Source: Strix aluco (lineage: Eukaryota > Chordata > Aves > Strigiformes > Strigidae). Taken from it: a DNA stretch of 64,000 nt. A program made the translations under genes and the position numbers. Under the pieces are notes generated by a model, which worked only from the letters and a program-made list of their open reading frames with translations, searched no databases and had not been told where the DNA came from. This document shows, in pieces, positions 1-14,400 of the stretch (its first letter is position 1; each line of letters begins with the position of its first letter). Where the stretch lies: NCBI RefSeq assembly GCF_031877795.1, contig NC_133971.1, positions 7,892,784-7,956,783 on the forward strand, written 5' to 3'.

Positions 1-489
1 ATTAATCCTTTCAGAAGTCCAAGTATACCACATCATCCTCCCTTATCAATATGCTTAGCAGAAACTGCGTTTCCTTTGTCATAATTGTGTTACCTTTGTT
101 ACACAATTGCTTCTAGCTCAGGGGCTCTAGGTTTGAACTTGTCTGTGAGAACTGGAGAACAATCGTTCTTCCTTCTTGGTAAATCTTGGCATGGTGCTCA
201 AATAGCTTCTCTGGCAAAGCCTCAATGACATTTCCAAGCAACTGTTCTTTTGGCACTCACATTTTTATAAGCACAGCTTTTTCTCCTGCCGGAGTAAAGT
301 ACTTTCCCACAGTTGCTCTGAACAACGTTCAGATACCAGAGATGGAGACAATGTTGTTGCAAGGAAAATGGCAGCACAGCCACCTTCTCTGACTAGCTGC
401 CACTCTCAGAATAATATAAATCACTGCTGCCTGTAATAACCAAACAATAAACACCACATGTATGCTATCAATATACTACTATAAGAGAC

Positions 490-1215
490 TGTGTTGGACT
501 GTGTTTGTCTCAACATTGCTGCTGCACCACTACCACTTCCTGGCCTCAACATCCTGTCGCCGTGGAGGAGTACACTCTGAAGGAGACTAATGTCCCTGAA
601 GAATCCACCGTATCCGCCTGAAACTAGAACAGCAACATCCTTTGTAGCACCTACCAAGCTGCACTTGTGCGCAAGGCTGGGTGGAGAGGAAATCAGAGTG
701 AGGAAGATGAGCGGAGGCTGAAGATGCCACAGGTCAACACCCCCTGGCACGACCACTGTCAACACCTGGGCATGCGTGAATGGAGGAACATGGGGTGGCG
801 TGTATGACAATGAGCTCTGTGGAAATGGGCAGGCTCTTTGAAGAATTCGTGGGGACTGTGACAATAAAAGGACTGCGTACTCCTCTCTCAGGGAATTGGA
901 CATTATTTCTCTGCGGAGCTTGGAGCTCGGAGCTTGGAGCAAAGAACTGCGAACTCTTTTCACACACCCCATCACCTGCACTGAGACTGAGCCAACAGGA
1001 CGTCGCTGGATTCGTGGTGGTGGTAACTAATCTTGCTGCATCTCTTCTGTTCGCTTGCTTAGGTATTCTGACTTTTCCCTTCTTCTTCTCTCTGTCCTAT
1101 CACTATTATGCCCTGTTACGGGAATAAAGCTTAAAAGGTTGTATGGCATCTGACCTCATTTGTGTCCTAATCTCGCTCTTGCGATCGTATCAAAACCTCC
1201 CCCGACATTGGATCG
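490..1215 (+). mobile_element. Endogenous-retrovirus LTR, probably solo; 5' end approximate
   Basis: A GC-richer block in AT-rich surroundings has LTR layout: a TATA-like ACAATAAAAGG near 861, then a GGAATAAAGC polyadenylation signal at about 1121. A U5-like end follows with the CCGACATTGGATCGGGACAA sequence (about 1203-1222), typical of avian ERV LTR ends. No gag, pol or env reading frame adjoins. I could not find a confident target-site duplication or the exact 5' TG, so the family and limits are tentative. Confidence 0.55.
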
Positions 1216-1335
1216 GGACAACTACATACAACACATTACCCCACAAGACCTCCAGCTTTTCAAACATCCCATCCCAAAACCCCCATTTATGCTAGAAGCT
1301 TCTGAAAAGCCTAGAAGCAACTTTGACACACTTTA

Positions 1336-1400
1336 ATTTATATACATACATACACACACACATATTTTTTACATATATATATGTATATACACACACAGAG
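1336..1400. repeat. Imperfect TA/CA microsatellite
   Basis: Alternating TATACATACATACACACACA, a short T run, then ATATATATGTATATACACACACA. Simple purine-pyrimidine alternating sequence; no function suggested. Confidence 0.85.
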
Positions 1401-1757
1401 AAAAAACTTACAGAAAACTCCTTGCTTGCCTTTTACTATCCAAACTATCAACCTTTCTCAACAAGTACATCCTGGTTTCCTTCCAGTCACCTTAGCAAAG
1501 CTACAGCTGAAAAGAACTCCAACCATATCTACAAGCCAAGAGTCTGGATTCAGGAAATTAGAAGAAAACATTCTTTTAGCTTTAGGAACTCAAGAGACAG
1601 CAGCTGTCAAGGAAGCAGAGCAAAGACACTATCAGAAAAACAAAGGCCAGAGGGCTGTGTAGGCACTCTCATCTGAAGAATAGGATGAGACACACTACAC
1701 TTGTTTCACGGAAACCTAGTAGAAAAGATCAAGAACTGTTAGGAAACTATTTCTAAG

Positions 1758-2245
1758 CCCCTAGAAGAAAGTAAGATGATTAATAGTCAGCATGGATTTG
1801 TCAAGAAAAAGAAAATCCCATCAAATCAATTTAGTTTCCTTCAATAGCACAGGAACAGATTCTGTGGACAGAGAGGAAGCAGATGATTTCCTACATGCTT
1901 GATTTCAGTGAGGTTATTTTATATCGTTTCACATGTTCTCATAACTGATCTATGGAAGCATGATTTACATGAAAGTACTTATTACAGAATGGGTACAAAA
2001 CTGGCTGAAGAACAATACTCAGAATGGTATCAGGGGTTCACTGTCAAAATGAAAGAATGTGTTTTTCAAAGTTCCATAAAGCTTAATACTGCATCTGGTA
2101 ACACTCAATACTTCAGTTATCACTTGGACAATAAAACAGAAGACAATTCCAGTCAACATGCAAAGGGTATGAGGTTGAAGTGACTGCAAAGAATGTTAGA
2201 AAACCAGGCTTGAACTGAAAACATGGTGGAGAAATTACCTAAAAA
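1758..2245 (+). mobile_element. Ancient CR1/L3-like LINE fragment (reverse-transcriptase region)
   Basis: AGTCAGCATGGATTTGTCAA, a degraded pyrimidine block, CTTGATTTCAGTGAGG and ACTGGCTGAAGAACAATACT match the order of the old amniote CR1/L3 RT region. The match continues through the GACTTGGACAAT-like block to the GGAGAAAT segment. The inferred reading DFSE..., QNGYKTG, is broken by stops. Divergence marks it as much older than the CR1 copies in DHFR intron 4. Confidence 0.72.
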
Positions 2246-4647
2246 ATAGAAGTTCTCTCCATTATGTATGGCTGCGAGTGAACAACACATGCACGAGCAG
2301 AACAGGGGATAAATGAGTAGAAGCTCTAACTTCTAATATAGTAGCTCTCTCCATTAAACATCCAAAACACATATACTTTACTTGCAAAATGACAAAAAGC
2401 AGTTCATATCCAATGAACAGTACTACTTAAAGTGATCTTCACTGCCTCGTGCAGTTGTGTATCAGCTCATACAACTGCTCTTCAGAGTCAGCACAGTATC
2501 TTCTCCATGCTTCCAGCAGTATTTCCCTCTGTGTTTTACAGGTGTTATATAGAACATGACACTGGGAGGATGCAGCTCACCCTGATTTGGTGTCGTCAGA
2601 AGACTGAGAGCACACTGGACTAATCTGCTATGTGCTTGTTTTACTGCTACCCTCCACCTGCACCCCTGACAGTGATGTGCTAGAGACAGCTTCATAAACC
2701 AGCTGTGCAAGTCTGTCCCCAGAATCACCACTGGCACCACAATTCCTCCATTCAAGATTATATCAACCAGCAAAAATCTCTCTTCTTGCATGTCTTCAAA
2801 CAAGCAAACAAACAAACAAAAAAAACCAAACCAAAGCAACAACACCACCACAAAACAAAATATAGGAACACCTGCCCAATATCTGCCATACTACATTAAC
2901 AATGTAATAATTGAGTAACAATGAAATAATGCTCCCTCAGTTACATCCCACCATGGAAAATACCTCTTTCAGAATCAAACCGTGAGTGAGGAGAAAGTGA
3001 AGCCATAGACCCAATCATTTGCTCGTGATAGGTGGGGATCACACCTGTGGCTTGCCTCTCTTTTCTGCACACCATCAAGTCCCCCACAGCTGGGTGTATT
3101 TTGTGGCCTTGTTAAAATGGTCTGTGGCTATTTCTGCCCTGAATTTTCTGACATTAGTTACACAAATTTAAGGTTGGAAGTTTCCAGCAGAATTAGCACA
3201 TACTTTTCTTTTTTTTTTTAGACAGAAGATTTCCCTGTGGTGCCTTTCTGTCAGAGAACAGTTCAACAAATTCCAGATGCACGCTATTCTGCACTCCTTG
3301 AAACACTCTGGGTTCAAGCACACAGCAGTATGCCAAAGAGTTTACCAACTAATTGTCACCGGAAGTTTCTCCAAAAGGACACCACTAACATGGCCCTAAC
3401 ACGACCTATAAAGCTTGTAACATCTTTTTCTTACGATACAGAAGAATGTGATGAACTGCTGCATCCTGCCAGAGCAACCCAGTGTGCCAGCATTTTAAGG
3501 ATTCTGAAGGTAGAGTGCTTTGATGCTACTTAGCTTCAAGCCAATGTTAACTCTAGTTGGGGAAGAAAGACAGGCAACGTAACAGGAAATGCAAGTATTT
3601 CTAAAACGCCAAACAGACAATACAGTTACGAAGATGAAAAATGCACAGGCAACAGAAATGAATAAAACTCCACATTTATGTCATATGTTCTAAAATCAGA
3701 TATGGAAGACTCCTTTCCATGTCTCTTCCTCTGCACCTAGCTGACAGGCCATGAAACACCTAAGCACCACATTGTGCTTTTGGGATCATTTTCAAACTCT
3801 GAACTCCTCTGTCCCCCTTTTTTCCTCAAGAATGGATCGCTTCCTCTCCCTGTATTGCCCAAGTTTTTGCTGAGTACTAACTAAAATGTTAATTATCTGT
3901 GTTCTTTCCCATCAGACAGGGTGATTTTCTATATTTTCTTCTCACGTCGGGTCTTAAATGTCATACAATAACATATAGCTGGAGAAGCATACTTTTATGA
4001 AAGGGATAACTATTCATTTACCTCAACACTAGCTCTTATTATTGTGTCTGGTCTCAGTTACTTCGCAGCTGCAGTTCTGTGCATGTCTACATCAACGTAG
4101 CTACTGACTCATAGTACCACTCTTCCCACCTCATCCCTGGCTGCTTATTCCCACTGCTTTGTCTTCAATAGCTGTAGAACTTTTCTGAGTCTGCACCAAG
4201 CACTTTGAGCAAGCTATGACAGAAAGAATTCATTGTGGAGGGAAGGAAATAAGAGCTTTTTACTGGTTTATCATGGTTAAATGGCTCAGCGAAAGTGAAA
4301 AGATGGTGATGGTGACAGGACCAGAACAACGAGCTCTGCTGTTTCTAAGGGAGACTTTGGCAAAAGCTTGCCACCAAAAAGCTTTGGGAGCACTGGCTAT
4401 TGTCTCAGGCTTGTACCACAGTCCTCTTCCAATCCTCCCTAGGGCCAGAAGCTTTACTTCTCTATTTGCAGTTGGTCAGCAGGATGATTCACCCCTTAGA
4501 GACTTTCACTGCCTGACACTTCTGCCTGCCCTCCCCCTCCAAGTTTTCCTATTTTCATTGCTTAACAACTTGATTTTGAATGAAAGCAATTATCACAGTG
4601 AGCAGAGTAGAGCCACACAGAGCTGCCTCTAAAACTGCAGGTATCAC

Positions 4648-4740
4648 TGAGGGAGCTCTGGAGTCATGTTGTCTGGCCCTCCACCTGAAGCAGGACCATC
4701 ACCAACATCAGCTGGATCATTCACTAAACTGCATAAGTGT
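4648..4740 (-). mobile_element. Short CR1 relic, 3' region
   Basis: GGAGCTCTGGAGTCATGTTG then GGCCCTCCACCTGAAGCAGG and ATCAGCTGGATCA resemble the antisense CR1 3'-region phrase (…GTCATCTAGTCCAACCTCC TGCTCAAAGCAGGGCC…). Heavily diverged; limits approximate. Confidence 0.5.
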
Positions 4741-7700
4741 CTGTCACTGGTATAACAGAGGAGCTGACAGAAATGTGAAGCAGGTTGTAAGAGCAAGTCT
4801 AAGGTCAGACCAAAGTGAATTTTAAAATGCAGCACAAAAGAAAAGACTATGGGATAGAGCAGCCACAGCTGCAGGAGCTACACCCTGAACTCCCACAGAG
4901 AACAGCACAGGACAATGGCACATCTATCTGCTAATATGGCCACACACTAAAAGGAAATACTGCAGCATGAAAAGCAAAACAGTTGTAACTGCTCCTTACT
5001 GAAACCATGACAAGGAACTGAGTGCCAAAATTTTCCAGTACGTGACAAACACTAGAAACACGTAGAGAACTGCTGTTCTCTGGAAAGTACAACACAACTG
5101 ATGTTTAGGGAAAAGAGATTTAACTTAGACAAGGATTGTCAGGGTCTGAATGAAGAGTCCCAACTATACAACTATTTGGAAAAGAAAGCAGAAATGTAAT
5201 CCAGGAATTATATCATCATTTTAATCTGCTTTTGATATAATTCCCCCAGAAGCCAGCTACAGTTCATCCTGAAATATTTATTTTTACAAAGATGATGCCC
5301 TACTGCAAAACATTGCTGAATCTGCTCATATAAAGAAATACTTTAGATAGTTTCATACTTGACCATAAGACCTACAGCAACCACTTAATACTATTTTAAA
5401 TCGTCCTCTAACACAGTGATAATTGACTCTCAAAACTCCCCCTAAATTACCATGAGTTTTTACCAAACGGAACTTGTAAAAGAACATCTACACCACCAGA
5501 CAATAGGGTGGCAGAGAGAAAAATTGAGCTCTGTATTACATATTATATAACTTGAAATATTACAAACTTACCTTGCATCATTAAAAAAAAAAAACTTCAA
5601 GTGCTTCATAAACATTAGCAACAAAATAACAGGACTACAGCTATAACACACGGAAAAAGTCTGGACGGGAAGAGTGAAGGAAAAGATGATAGAACCTTGA
5701 AGTAAAATGAATTTTGAAACTAATACAAATGTGTATGGTGAATTTTGGACTATCACCTTGTTCTAAATGGCAGCTTTTCTGCTACACCTCTCACAACCCC
5801 ACACCTCCTTCACTGTTTTATACATTTTTCCAAAATGAGTGTACTGGCTCTTTGCTTCACAGGGTCACGTGTTGTCTGATCATACCTGTCTTGATTGACA
5901 GGAACATGAAACTTTCCCATTTTGAATAGCAAAAACTTTCGAGCACAAAGCACTTTTCTTTGTTTCTCTTCTAATCTTTTTGGAAAGGCTTCCCACCTAC
6001 CAGATCTTGCAGTGAAGTCGCAACCATTGTGCTTCTGTCAAATCACTGCCTACTGTCATTAAAACTCACCATTACAACCCCATTCTAGAATCAAGCTGAT
6101 GGAGAAAAATTCAGTAGAGTACATTTTATTGAAAGACACATCTTCCCTAGCAGAAGAAGTAACGGCCCAAATTCAGTTTGAACAAAGTCAAGCTCAATGC
6201 ATAACAATGCTTCCCACCCATTTTAATTATCTCCCCTTCCCCTATGCTGTGCCTGAGCAAAAATCTCAGGCATTCTGACTTCAATATATTTGAAATACCA
6301 CTGGGCCTCAAAACATTCAGAGTTATCTGGATCCTACACATACATATGCAAAGCATTTAGTGCTCTGTCCAAGAAAGGAAAGTGTTTCCTAGGTGAGGCT
6401 GTTTAAGTAAAAATTAGAAGCAAATGGCTACAATACAACGTACTTCTGGAAAGAATCTTGAATTCAAGTTAGTGACTTATTCCACAGCTAAATGAACCCC
6501 AAATCAAAGCTGAATGCTGCAGAACGTATCAGCCACAGAAAATCCACAGTGGCTCTGAGGGGAGCTGCTGAAGCATGAACCAAGCTTTTGCCCAGGTAAT
6601 GGATAAAAGGATATTTTACTAGCACAAATAGATAGCATAAGTAGGAAGTTGAATGGAAGTCATCATTGGCTTATGAAACATAATTTCCAATGATTATATA
6701 AGAAATAATGGAGATGATGACAGAGAGAGTCCATCCATGTATCTATTATAAATCAATTTGAACTAACCTCCCACACTACTACCACAACTCTACCTGCCAA
6801 GAACTGTCAAAAACATAAATCCTGTTCTTTAATCAACACAAGAATTGCTGTGGAAATTTACTAGGAGTGCTGAACATCCAATACGGACCACACTAAGGAA
6901 GTATATTGCTTCTGCAAGCAGGAAGGCCATACCTGGATTTTCCACTCACCACTGCACTGAAACCGTTTAAGTTAACAGCTCTGAAGAAGGGATGTAGCTC
7001 CTGTTCAGGCTCTTACACACCCTCCTGTGCTCTGTAAAGACGCAGTATGCCCACTGCTTGGTTTTCAACTTCGTGTAAGGGAAGCTCAGAGACTTTTACA
7101 ATAAACAAACACTTACACATACACTAACAATACAGCAAAAGGAAACTCGTATGAGAAGACAGTCTAGCTGTTTTGTTGGGCTGGACTGCTGTACTAGAGG
7201 AAGAGAGAAAATCCAGAGGGCCCCCGGGGACAGCTTGAAGGAGGGAGAAGGCCAGGGAGCAGATGGTTGTACTTTCCACACAGATGTCATGAGGGAATGG
7301 AAGAGCTGAAAGGCCTCCAGGAAGAATCTATCTATGCCTTGTCTACATTACAGAAAGTAATATTATGACCCCTGTCTGGAAACTGATCAGCAGTCAAAAT
7401 TAGCTACATGTAACTAATTCTGCCCTCTGATCCATAGATTTGTGTTCACAGCTGGAGAACACCTGACACACCAAATAAACTAATGGAAACTGGAAATTTT
7501 CTTCTTTCAGTTTACTAGGAGTGCAGATCACAGTTCAATGCAGAGACAATGGCATAACCCTTCTCCCATGCATTCTTCAGCCAAATCCTGTCAGAAGAAA
7601 CTCTCTGGTTCTCAAGTGACAGATGTCAACTAGCAACACATATCTGAAAAAAATCTCCCATAAAAAAAATAGAAACGCTGAATCCTCTTGATAAATAATT

Positions 7701-8324
7701 TGCATGACTCTGTAGGATTACAGACTAACTTTAAAAAATTAAGCAGAAAAAAAAATGAAATCAAACTTCAGCCCATAACATCTCACTTTCATTTAAATTT
7801 GAAAGGAAAGTATACACATTACTGTGTTTTCAAACTATGCTGACAGGTCATTACACCCAGCACTTAGGCAGAAAACCTGCAATCGTTCTTGACTGCTTAA
7901 AACACCACATTATTCTAACAAATTATAACAAAAAGGAGAAAAGTTACAAAATATGTCTTCGGGATTTGTATCATTTTATCCAGATATTTTTGCACAAGAC
8001 TTGATATTCTTAATTTTTTCATTATTCACTATCTGCAAAATAAGTATCTGATCTATATCCAGACCAAAACTTTCAGGCAGACACCCCTCCGAGTATTACC
8101 CATCATTAAAAAAAAGGTGGGAAATACATTCATCCAAGCTGCAGAGGAAAAGAAAACCAACAAGCATGGTGTTTATATACCACACAAGGCTCCACTCAGT
8201 TACTCAGAGTAACATTCAATAGGTCTACAGGACCCATCTGGAGGAACAATACATTGTATTAGTACATTAGTTACAAAACTAACTGTAATTCAGCTAGCAG
8301 AGGTAAAATATAAGCAGGCAGTAT

Positions 8325-8487
8325 AAAGAGGCTGGGGACTCCCCTTCCTTGAGGATTTTCCAAACCGGGCAAAACTGCATGAAACCTAATCTAACATTGA
8401 AGACAGCCTGCTGCTTTGAGCAAGAGGTTAAACAAAATAACCTCCAGAAATCCCATCCAAGCCAAACTTTTCCAAGATTCTGAGAAA
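8325..8487 (+). mobile_element. Diverged CR1 3' end
   Basis: GAGGCTGGGGACTCCCCTTC, CTTGAGGATTTTCCAAA, GCCTGCTGCTTTGAGCAAGA and AACCTCCAGAAATCCCATCC align in order with the CR1 3' terminus. It ends in CCAAGATTCTGAGA, a decayed form of the ATTCTGTGA tail repeat. Confidence 0.75.
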
Positions 8488-11400
8488 CAAATTATTCTAA
8501 GAAACTGTGAAAGTTATTAAATACAATATAAACCAGCTGTAGCTTAATTGCACCAATAAGAACACGAACATACAGACCAGCTGCATAGCCCTTCTTGCCT
8601 TACAGCAGTGTTCCACCAAGCAGTTTCTTCTGTGCTGTAAAGAGATGAGCATGTAACATTTAATTTACTGTTTACAATGATCTACTAATGAGATCAGAAA
8701 AGGATCTGACACAGGAATAATTATAGTTCCAGAGTTGGTTTGTGACCACATCATGGTCTCATGTGATCTGCTTCCACAAAGTCTCTCACACATCTTGAAC
8801 TCAAGATCTGTGGCAGATGTTCTTTGGAAATCCAAGGAATTTTCCATGCAGGAATTCTCTTAATATGTCTTCACACAGACAACGTCAACCATCCAGTAGT
8901 TAGATGAAGAGATATGCTCTTCCCTTTCCTATGGGCAAACTTCATATGCAACAGGAAGGACCGGATATACTATTTAAGCTGATTATCTAACCATATTTTT
9001 CAGCTGAGACTGTGGCACAAAGTCTCTTATTTTTTTATTTCTGGCATGTATAACTTGCTGTTCACATTTCATTCTCTTCTCACACCACTGACAACATCGC
9101 TTGAAATTACTCCAACTGAAAGGATATGATAGATTATGCAACTACTCAGTTAACTAGGGTTTTTCCCATTTTTCCCTCCATTTGGAAGATCAATGTTTGG
9201 GACACCTAACACATTCAAGTCCCCTCTACACTACAGAAATAAAAATATTAAGCCACAACACAATCTTGCAGCTGTCAGCATTTGTACCCACAGATGTAAT
9301 TAAGAGACCATTAAAAAGCCCAACTATTAAGCATCTCCATCCCCAAAATCAAACATACTCTGTTTTGAAATAGTTTCAGTAATCGAACTGAGTTTGCCAT
9401 TGTACATGGCCTATACCTTACAAGCCTTTTTATCCTTTTTCAGGAAGATCTAGCTGTGTGTTGCTACACTGCATTTTTCATAATGATTCTACAACGTAAT
9501 ATGGCTGGAAATCTCCCTGATTTTCTTCCAGAAATGACTCCATCTGAGCTCTCCAGCTATGACTAAAATAAAAGAGATTCCAATTCTAAACTCACAAAGA
9601 TATCCAGCAAGACACTACCTTCAAATCTAAACACAATAGGCGAAGTTCTGCTCTATCCCCACTCCTTTTTATTTTGCTGTTACTGGAGTTATTCTCCTTT
9701 GTTGCTGTCAAGCCATCACAGCACCCTGGTTTCTGCTGCATTCTACCTCTCTCCAGTGTGACTGACATTTGTCCAGCACTCCAGAACAAAATTTTCTAAC
9801 TTGATCTTTCAGACACCCCATGAAAACAGGATGATATTTAAGATGGCAGGAGGGAGCTGAATATAACAACAAATCCAAGTACAGAGTGAGCAAGAAGTCC
9901 CTGAGGAAGTAATCTGAATTAAAGCAAAAAAGGAGCAGGAACTTTTATTGTTACAGGTCTTAATCTGAGAATGAGTATCACATTCATTCTCCACAACAAA
10001 AGCAAAAGAGGCTTCAGGCTTTTGGTCATGTGCGCTAATGGCAAATGGGATTTTTATTTTTAACAATTCTAACTCGAACAGAATTTAGCTCTTGTACATT
10101 AAAAAAGCCCTGCAAATGGTAGACAGATGCTCAAAGAAGTCTTCAGACCCTGAAAATTCTGTGTTAATCCCCAAGAAGGCCAAACTATGGTTTCCGGAAA
10201 GAGAAAGACAGCTGCTAAGTTTGGTCATGATTTGTCTTGCGCTGGCCCAATGGAAAGTGTAGTATCAACACAGGAGGTCAGCTACATCCCCACTGTTAAC
10301 TGGGCACATCCAAAAGAGCAACAGAGACTCTCCATGATCAAGGGGACCTTTGTACTTCCCAACCATCTCAGAAAAGGAAAACTAAAATATGGAATGGTTC
10401 CCTGACAGACACCTTCTACCTGGGGAGAATAATTTCCAAGCTTGGGAATGAACGCTGTAAATCTATGGACAAAACATATTCTACCCATGCAGAAAAGATT
10501 TGTATATTTTACGTTGTTCAAGTATGCCAATTCAGCAAGGTAGAGGTCATCTTCAGTATGTGCCCATTTACTGCCCTCAATATATGAGCCTAGCCTGAGA
10601 ACTGCACTGCTATCAAAGGATTTCTTGTGTGCAGTGAGGAAAATGCAACCACATGTTCAGCTTTAGTCATGCAGTGCTCCCCTCTGGGAACAAAGCATTC
10701 TGGCATGCTGGCCATCTATGTCATGTTTTAAAGGGGGTTTCTCTGCCAATTGGTGACATAGCCTGCCTCCATACGAAGTAGTACATGCCTACTTATACTG
10801 GTCACCCAACATGCATTGAACTAAGAAACTACCATTTAAATCTCACTGCTTAAGCAGAATTTGTCAGAGGGAACTTCTCATCTCCCTCTGATAAAGAGCC
10901 TTACATGATTTGTAATGTTTTTAATAGAGGCTGCTGGACAGAAAACAGGAAACAGCTGGCTAGTCAATTACACTTTTAATTAACACTTCCTTTGATAAGC
11001 TGATACAGATTTAAGAACCCATTAATTGTGATGAAATGACCTTGTTCCTTTTTCAACAAGGTATTCCAGGCTTGCCTGTGAGATGGACAAAGATGCTTAA
11101 ACACAGTGACATTTCTAATATAATAAATACAAAGAGCATTAATAATTATGCCCTCTATATACAAAACTTTCTTTTCACTGCCATGTTCTTGTAACTAAGA
11201 GTGGCATATTTTAACCATAAATGGATTTCATATTCTATGAAAAATTAATACAAGTGAAAAAGCAGGGAAGTTATCTTTCCCACGGCTTTATTTAGTACGT
11301 AACATAGAGATACTGTACACTATGCGTTTTTCATACTGCTGCTTTGCTAGGATTTATGATCAATGAGCCAACAGCAAAACGCTAGTTAAATTATTTTACA

Positions 11401-14400
11401 AATGGAAAATACATTTGAAGGAAACAGATGAAGGCAGCGTAGGCTTAATGGTATGTTTTTTAAGAAAAAAATGAAAAAGCAGATCAGGAGTTAAAATTGA
11501 AACTCAATTTATCTCTTGTTTACACTTTAGAGGCCGTGATTTGAGTGAATGTTCTCTCTGGCAATGGTCCAGCCCAAAATATGATTTTCAATACCACAAG
11601 GCTGCACACCAGCTCTGCAGAACTGAACTGAAAACAGAAGTGACAGAGTTTTGTTTTGTTTTTAAAGTAGACAAAAATTGAAGGAAAAAAAATAGCATCT
11701 TAATTCTACTGGCAACTGATATTTACCTTATTAGATTTTGTAAGTCAAGACTTCAGGAAACTGAAGAATAAAACTTCTATTACTACCAACAAATGAAATG
11801 CTTACAATGTTAGAGGGAGTAGAGGGATAAAGCTACTAAGTGAAACTATTTATTTTTGTCAGATAAAGGATTTTCACACACAAGACGCACTGCCTTCTTT
11901 TTTGTTCAGTTCTTGTATTTTAAAATACATGAAGTTGCTGGCATAACACACTGAAATCCATCTTTAAAGAATGTTAGTAACAAAACCACAAGAATTCCCT
12001 TCACCCAGTTTCATGTAAAAGGTACAAGGTACTAGTCTACAGTCTACTTATATTAAATGATGAGAATCTACTTATAGTAAATTATGAGAAAGAAGCATCT
12101 GAAAGAACATCCCTATTAATACACATCCATTTCTTAATATGATTTGCATCTGAAATACTACATGTGTATGCACTGTAATAAAGGGACTTCAGTTCCCTGC
12201 TAAGTCCTCTCTCAACAGCCAACCTGAATTGTTCAACCATCAACATGACCATGCTTTAAGACAAATTTTCTTTTTTAAAAAAAAGTAATTATGTTAAAAG
12301 CAGGGGGGGTTGTTGAGTTGTCTTTTTTCTTTTCATTTATCACATCACAGATCCTGTTCAGAGCACAGCACTCACACAACCAAGACTACAGCCTGAGCAT
12401 CTATGCAAACTGACATAGATTAACACAGTCACCAAACACAACAGTCCCACCATTCCCAACATCTTCATTCTTATCCTTTTCCTGCACTGGCATAAAAGCT
12501 TAGACAACCGAGACAAGAATCCTAACTAGTCAAAAATTTACCCAGAAAGAACAAATGACCATAGCAGTTCTTCACCTGTCCCAGTTACCTGCTGCAGTTC
12601 ACCATGAAGCCACAAAAACTTTTGTGCTGAACATATGAAAGGGGCCATGTGATAGCAGAAACAATTGCTTAACCCCCCAATACCACTGAAAAGTTGTTGA
12701 TGAAACTCCATTCTGAGGTGCCTTTCCACAGTATATTAAAAATCAAACATATTATTAATTAATAACTTTTGATAATATAGTAATTAAATATCACACATAT
12801 GATTAAACTGCCATGCAAATTTCAATTCATTTTTGTAACATCAAAAAGCTACACAACAATTATTTGTTAGTTTGGCTGAAGCCCCAGCTTCTCCTTTAAA
12901 CCCTTTCAGAGACAAATACCAAGAGTCAGATATAACTCCACTGTGATCATACCCCTTTATTTGCCTAGTAGAGTACTAAAAAGGATATATGAAGCTTGAT
13001 CGGGCAGCCGTGGGATCCTTTTCTTACGATTGCTTTCCCCTCAGTCCTTCCCCTTCATTTTGGGGCATGACTCCACTGGAAATAACTCTGACACACAGAC
13101 ATTATCTTTGAATCTGCAATATGAGCAAGCTAGAACAATTCTAAAAGTACAATATGCAGTGTTATTAGAAATGTAACGATTAGTCCTTTCACATCAGAGC
13201 TGAGGCGGTCTGTCTCATCACAGTTCCTACCTATGCTTTTTATAGCACTTGTGTTTAGGATGATCCATCATATTTCAAAGGACCCACACTCACACTAAGT
13301 TACAGAGCTCTTTTCTGCCCGTCTTCCATATTACCAAAGTCACCACTTCAAATCCAGTACCTGTCTAACGGACTGTATGAAATGCATGGCTGTGACAGAG
13401 TGTAGATCCAGATCCCTATGCTATGTGCAGACTCAGGCACAGCCAAGTAAGAGAGATGTATTTATTCTAGCTAATCAAGAAATCCGCACTATAGAAAACA
13501 GCATAAAACCAGGGATCTTAACCAACAGCTCTCCCTACTCCTCAGGATTACACTAGTCTTTTTTGACAGCTGGTAGTTTCCACTCTGCCATGGCTCACAA
13601 AATTACATTATGATTTTCAGTAATAAACAGCAAACAGATTCCAAAATATGCATTCCAAAAAATAATTTCATGCAAGTTAATCATAACTGCACTCAATTAT
13701 GACAGCTATGAAAGCATTTCTTTACTTAGGCAACCCAAAGGCATTGGCATTCAAATTTATGCCAGATCAAGTCTGTGGTCTGAATCTGGCCGTGTCTGAA
13801 ACCTGGGCCACATTTAATTTCTCCCATCCAGATTGGGTAACTAAATGTTTGCTACTATGTTCTCTATTCTCAGTCCTTTTCAGCTTAGCTTCAAGAATGT
13901 TTTCTACGTATATCTTGATGCCTTTGTACAGTTTAAGTCAGCAAGCACTATACATTCCCTAGCAGCTGAGAAGGATCCCTCCTTGAGGCGTTCACTCTAC
14001 AAACCTGTGTGAGAAATCTAGCAGAAGGGAGTACCATCCTTGGCTTGTGTTGGCTACACAGCTCCCTATGCTACGTTCAATTCCTAATCTTCTAACTTCA
14101 AGGCTGGCCTAAACAGACAGTCATTAGGTGAACCTCGTTGTAAAATACCCACTCAAAAGAGAAATAAGTGGTCTATAGCATCTTCTAGGTTGACTGATGA
14201 TTTTATTTGGCCCAGTTTAAAGGTACGTTTTCTCCACAGTCCTGTCCTGATAATGCTGCTGCACACAAACTAGATCCTGTATGAGCTCTGATGCAGACAT
14301 TAAACTTTATCAAAAAGTGCATTAAAAAGCTTGTCTAGGAAAATTGATGTTCCTTCAAATTCAGTTAAAAAAAAAGTGAAGTCCAGTCATCAGTTTACAG

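Noticed and set aside
421..981. 186-codon minus-strand frame at the left edge
   Set aside because: It lies over the LTR control region in antisense, has no protein similarity I recognise and is best explained by GC-rich LTR sequence.
10976..11164. Minus-strand frame containing FITING, resembling MSH3 FMTING of a later exon
   Set aside because: Only a few residues agree; the surrounding residues and splice sites do not fit, and MSH3 is strongly conserved there.
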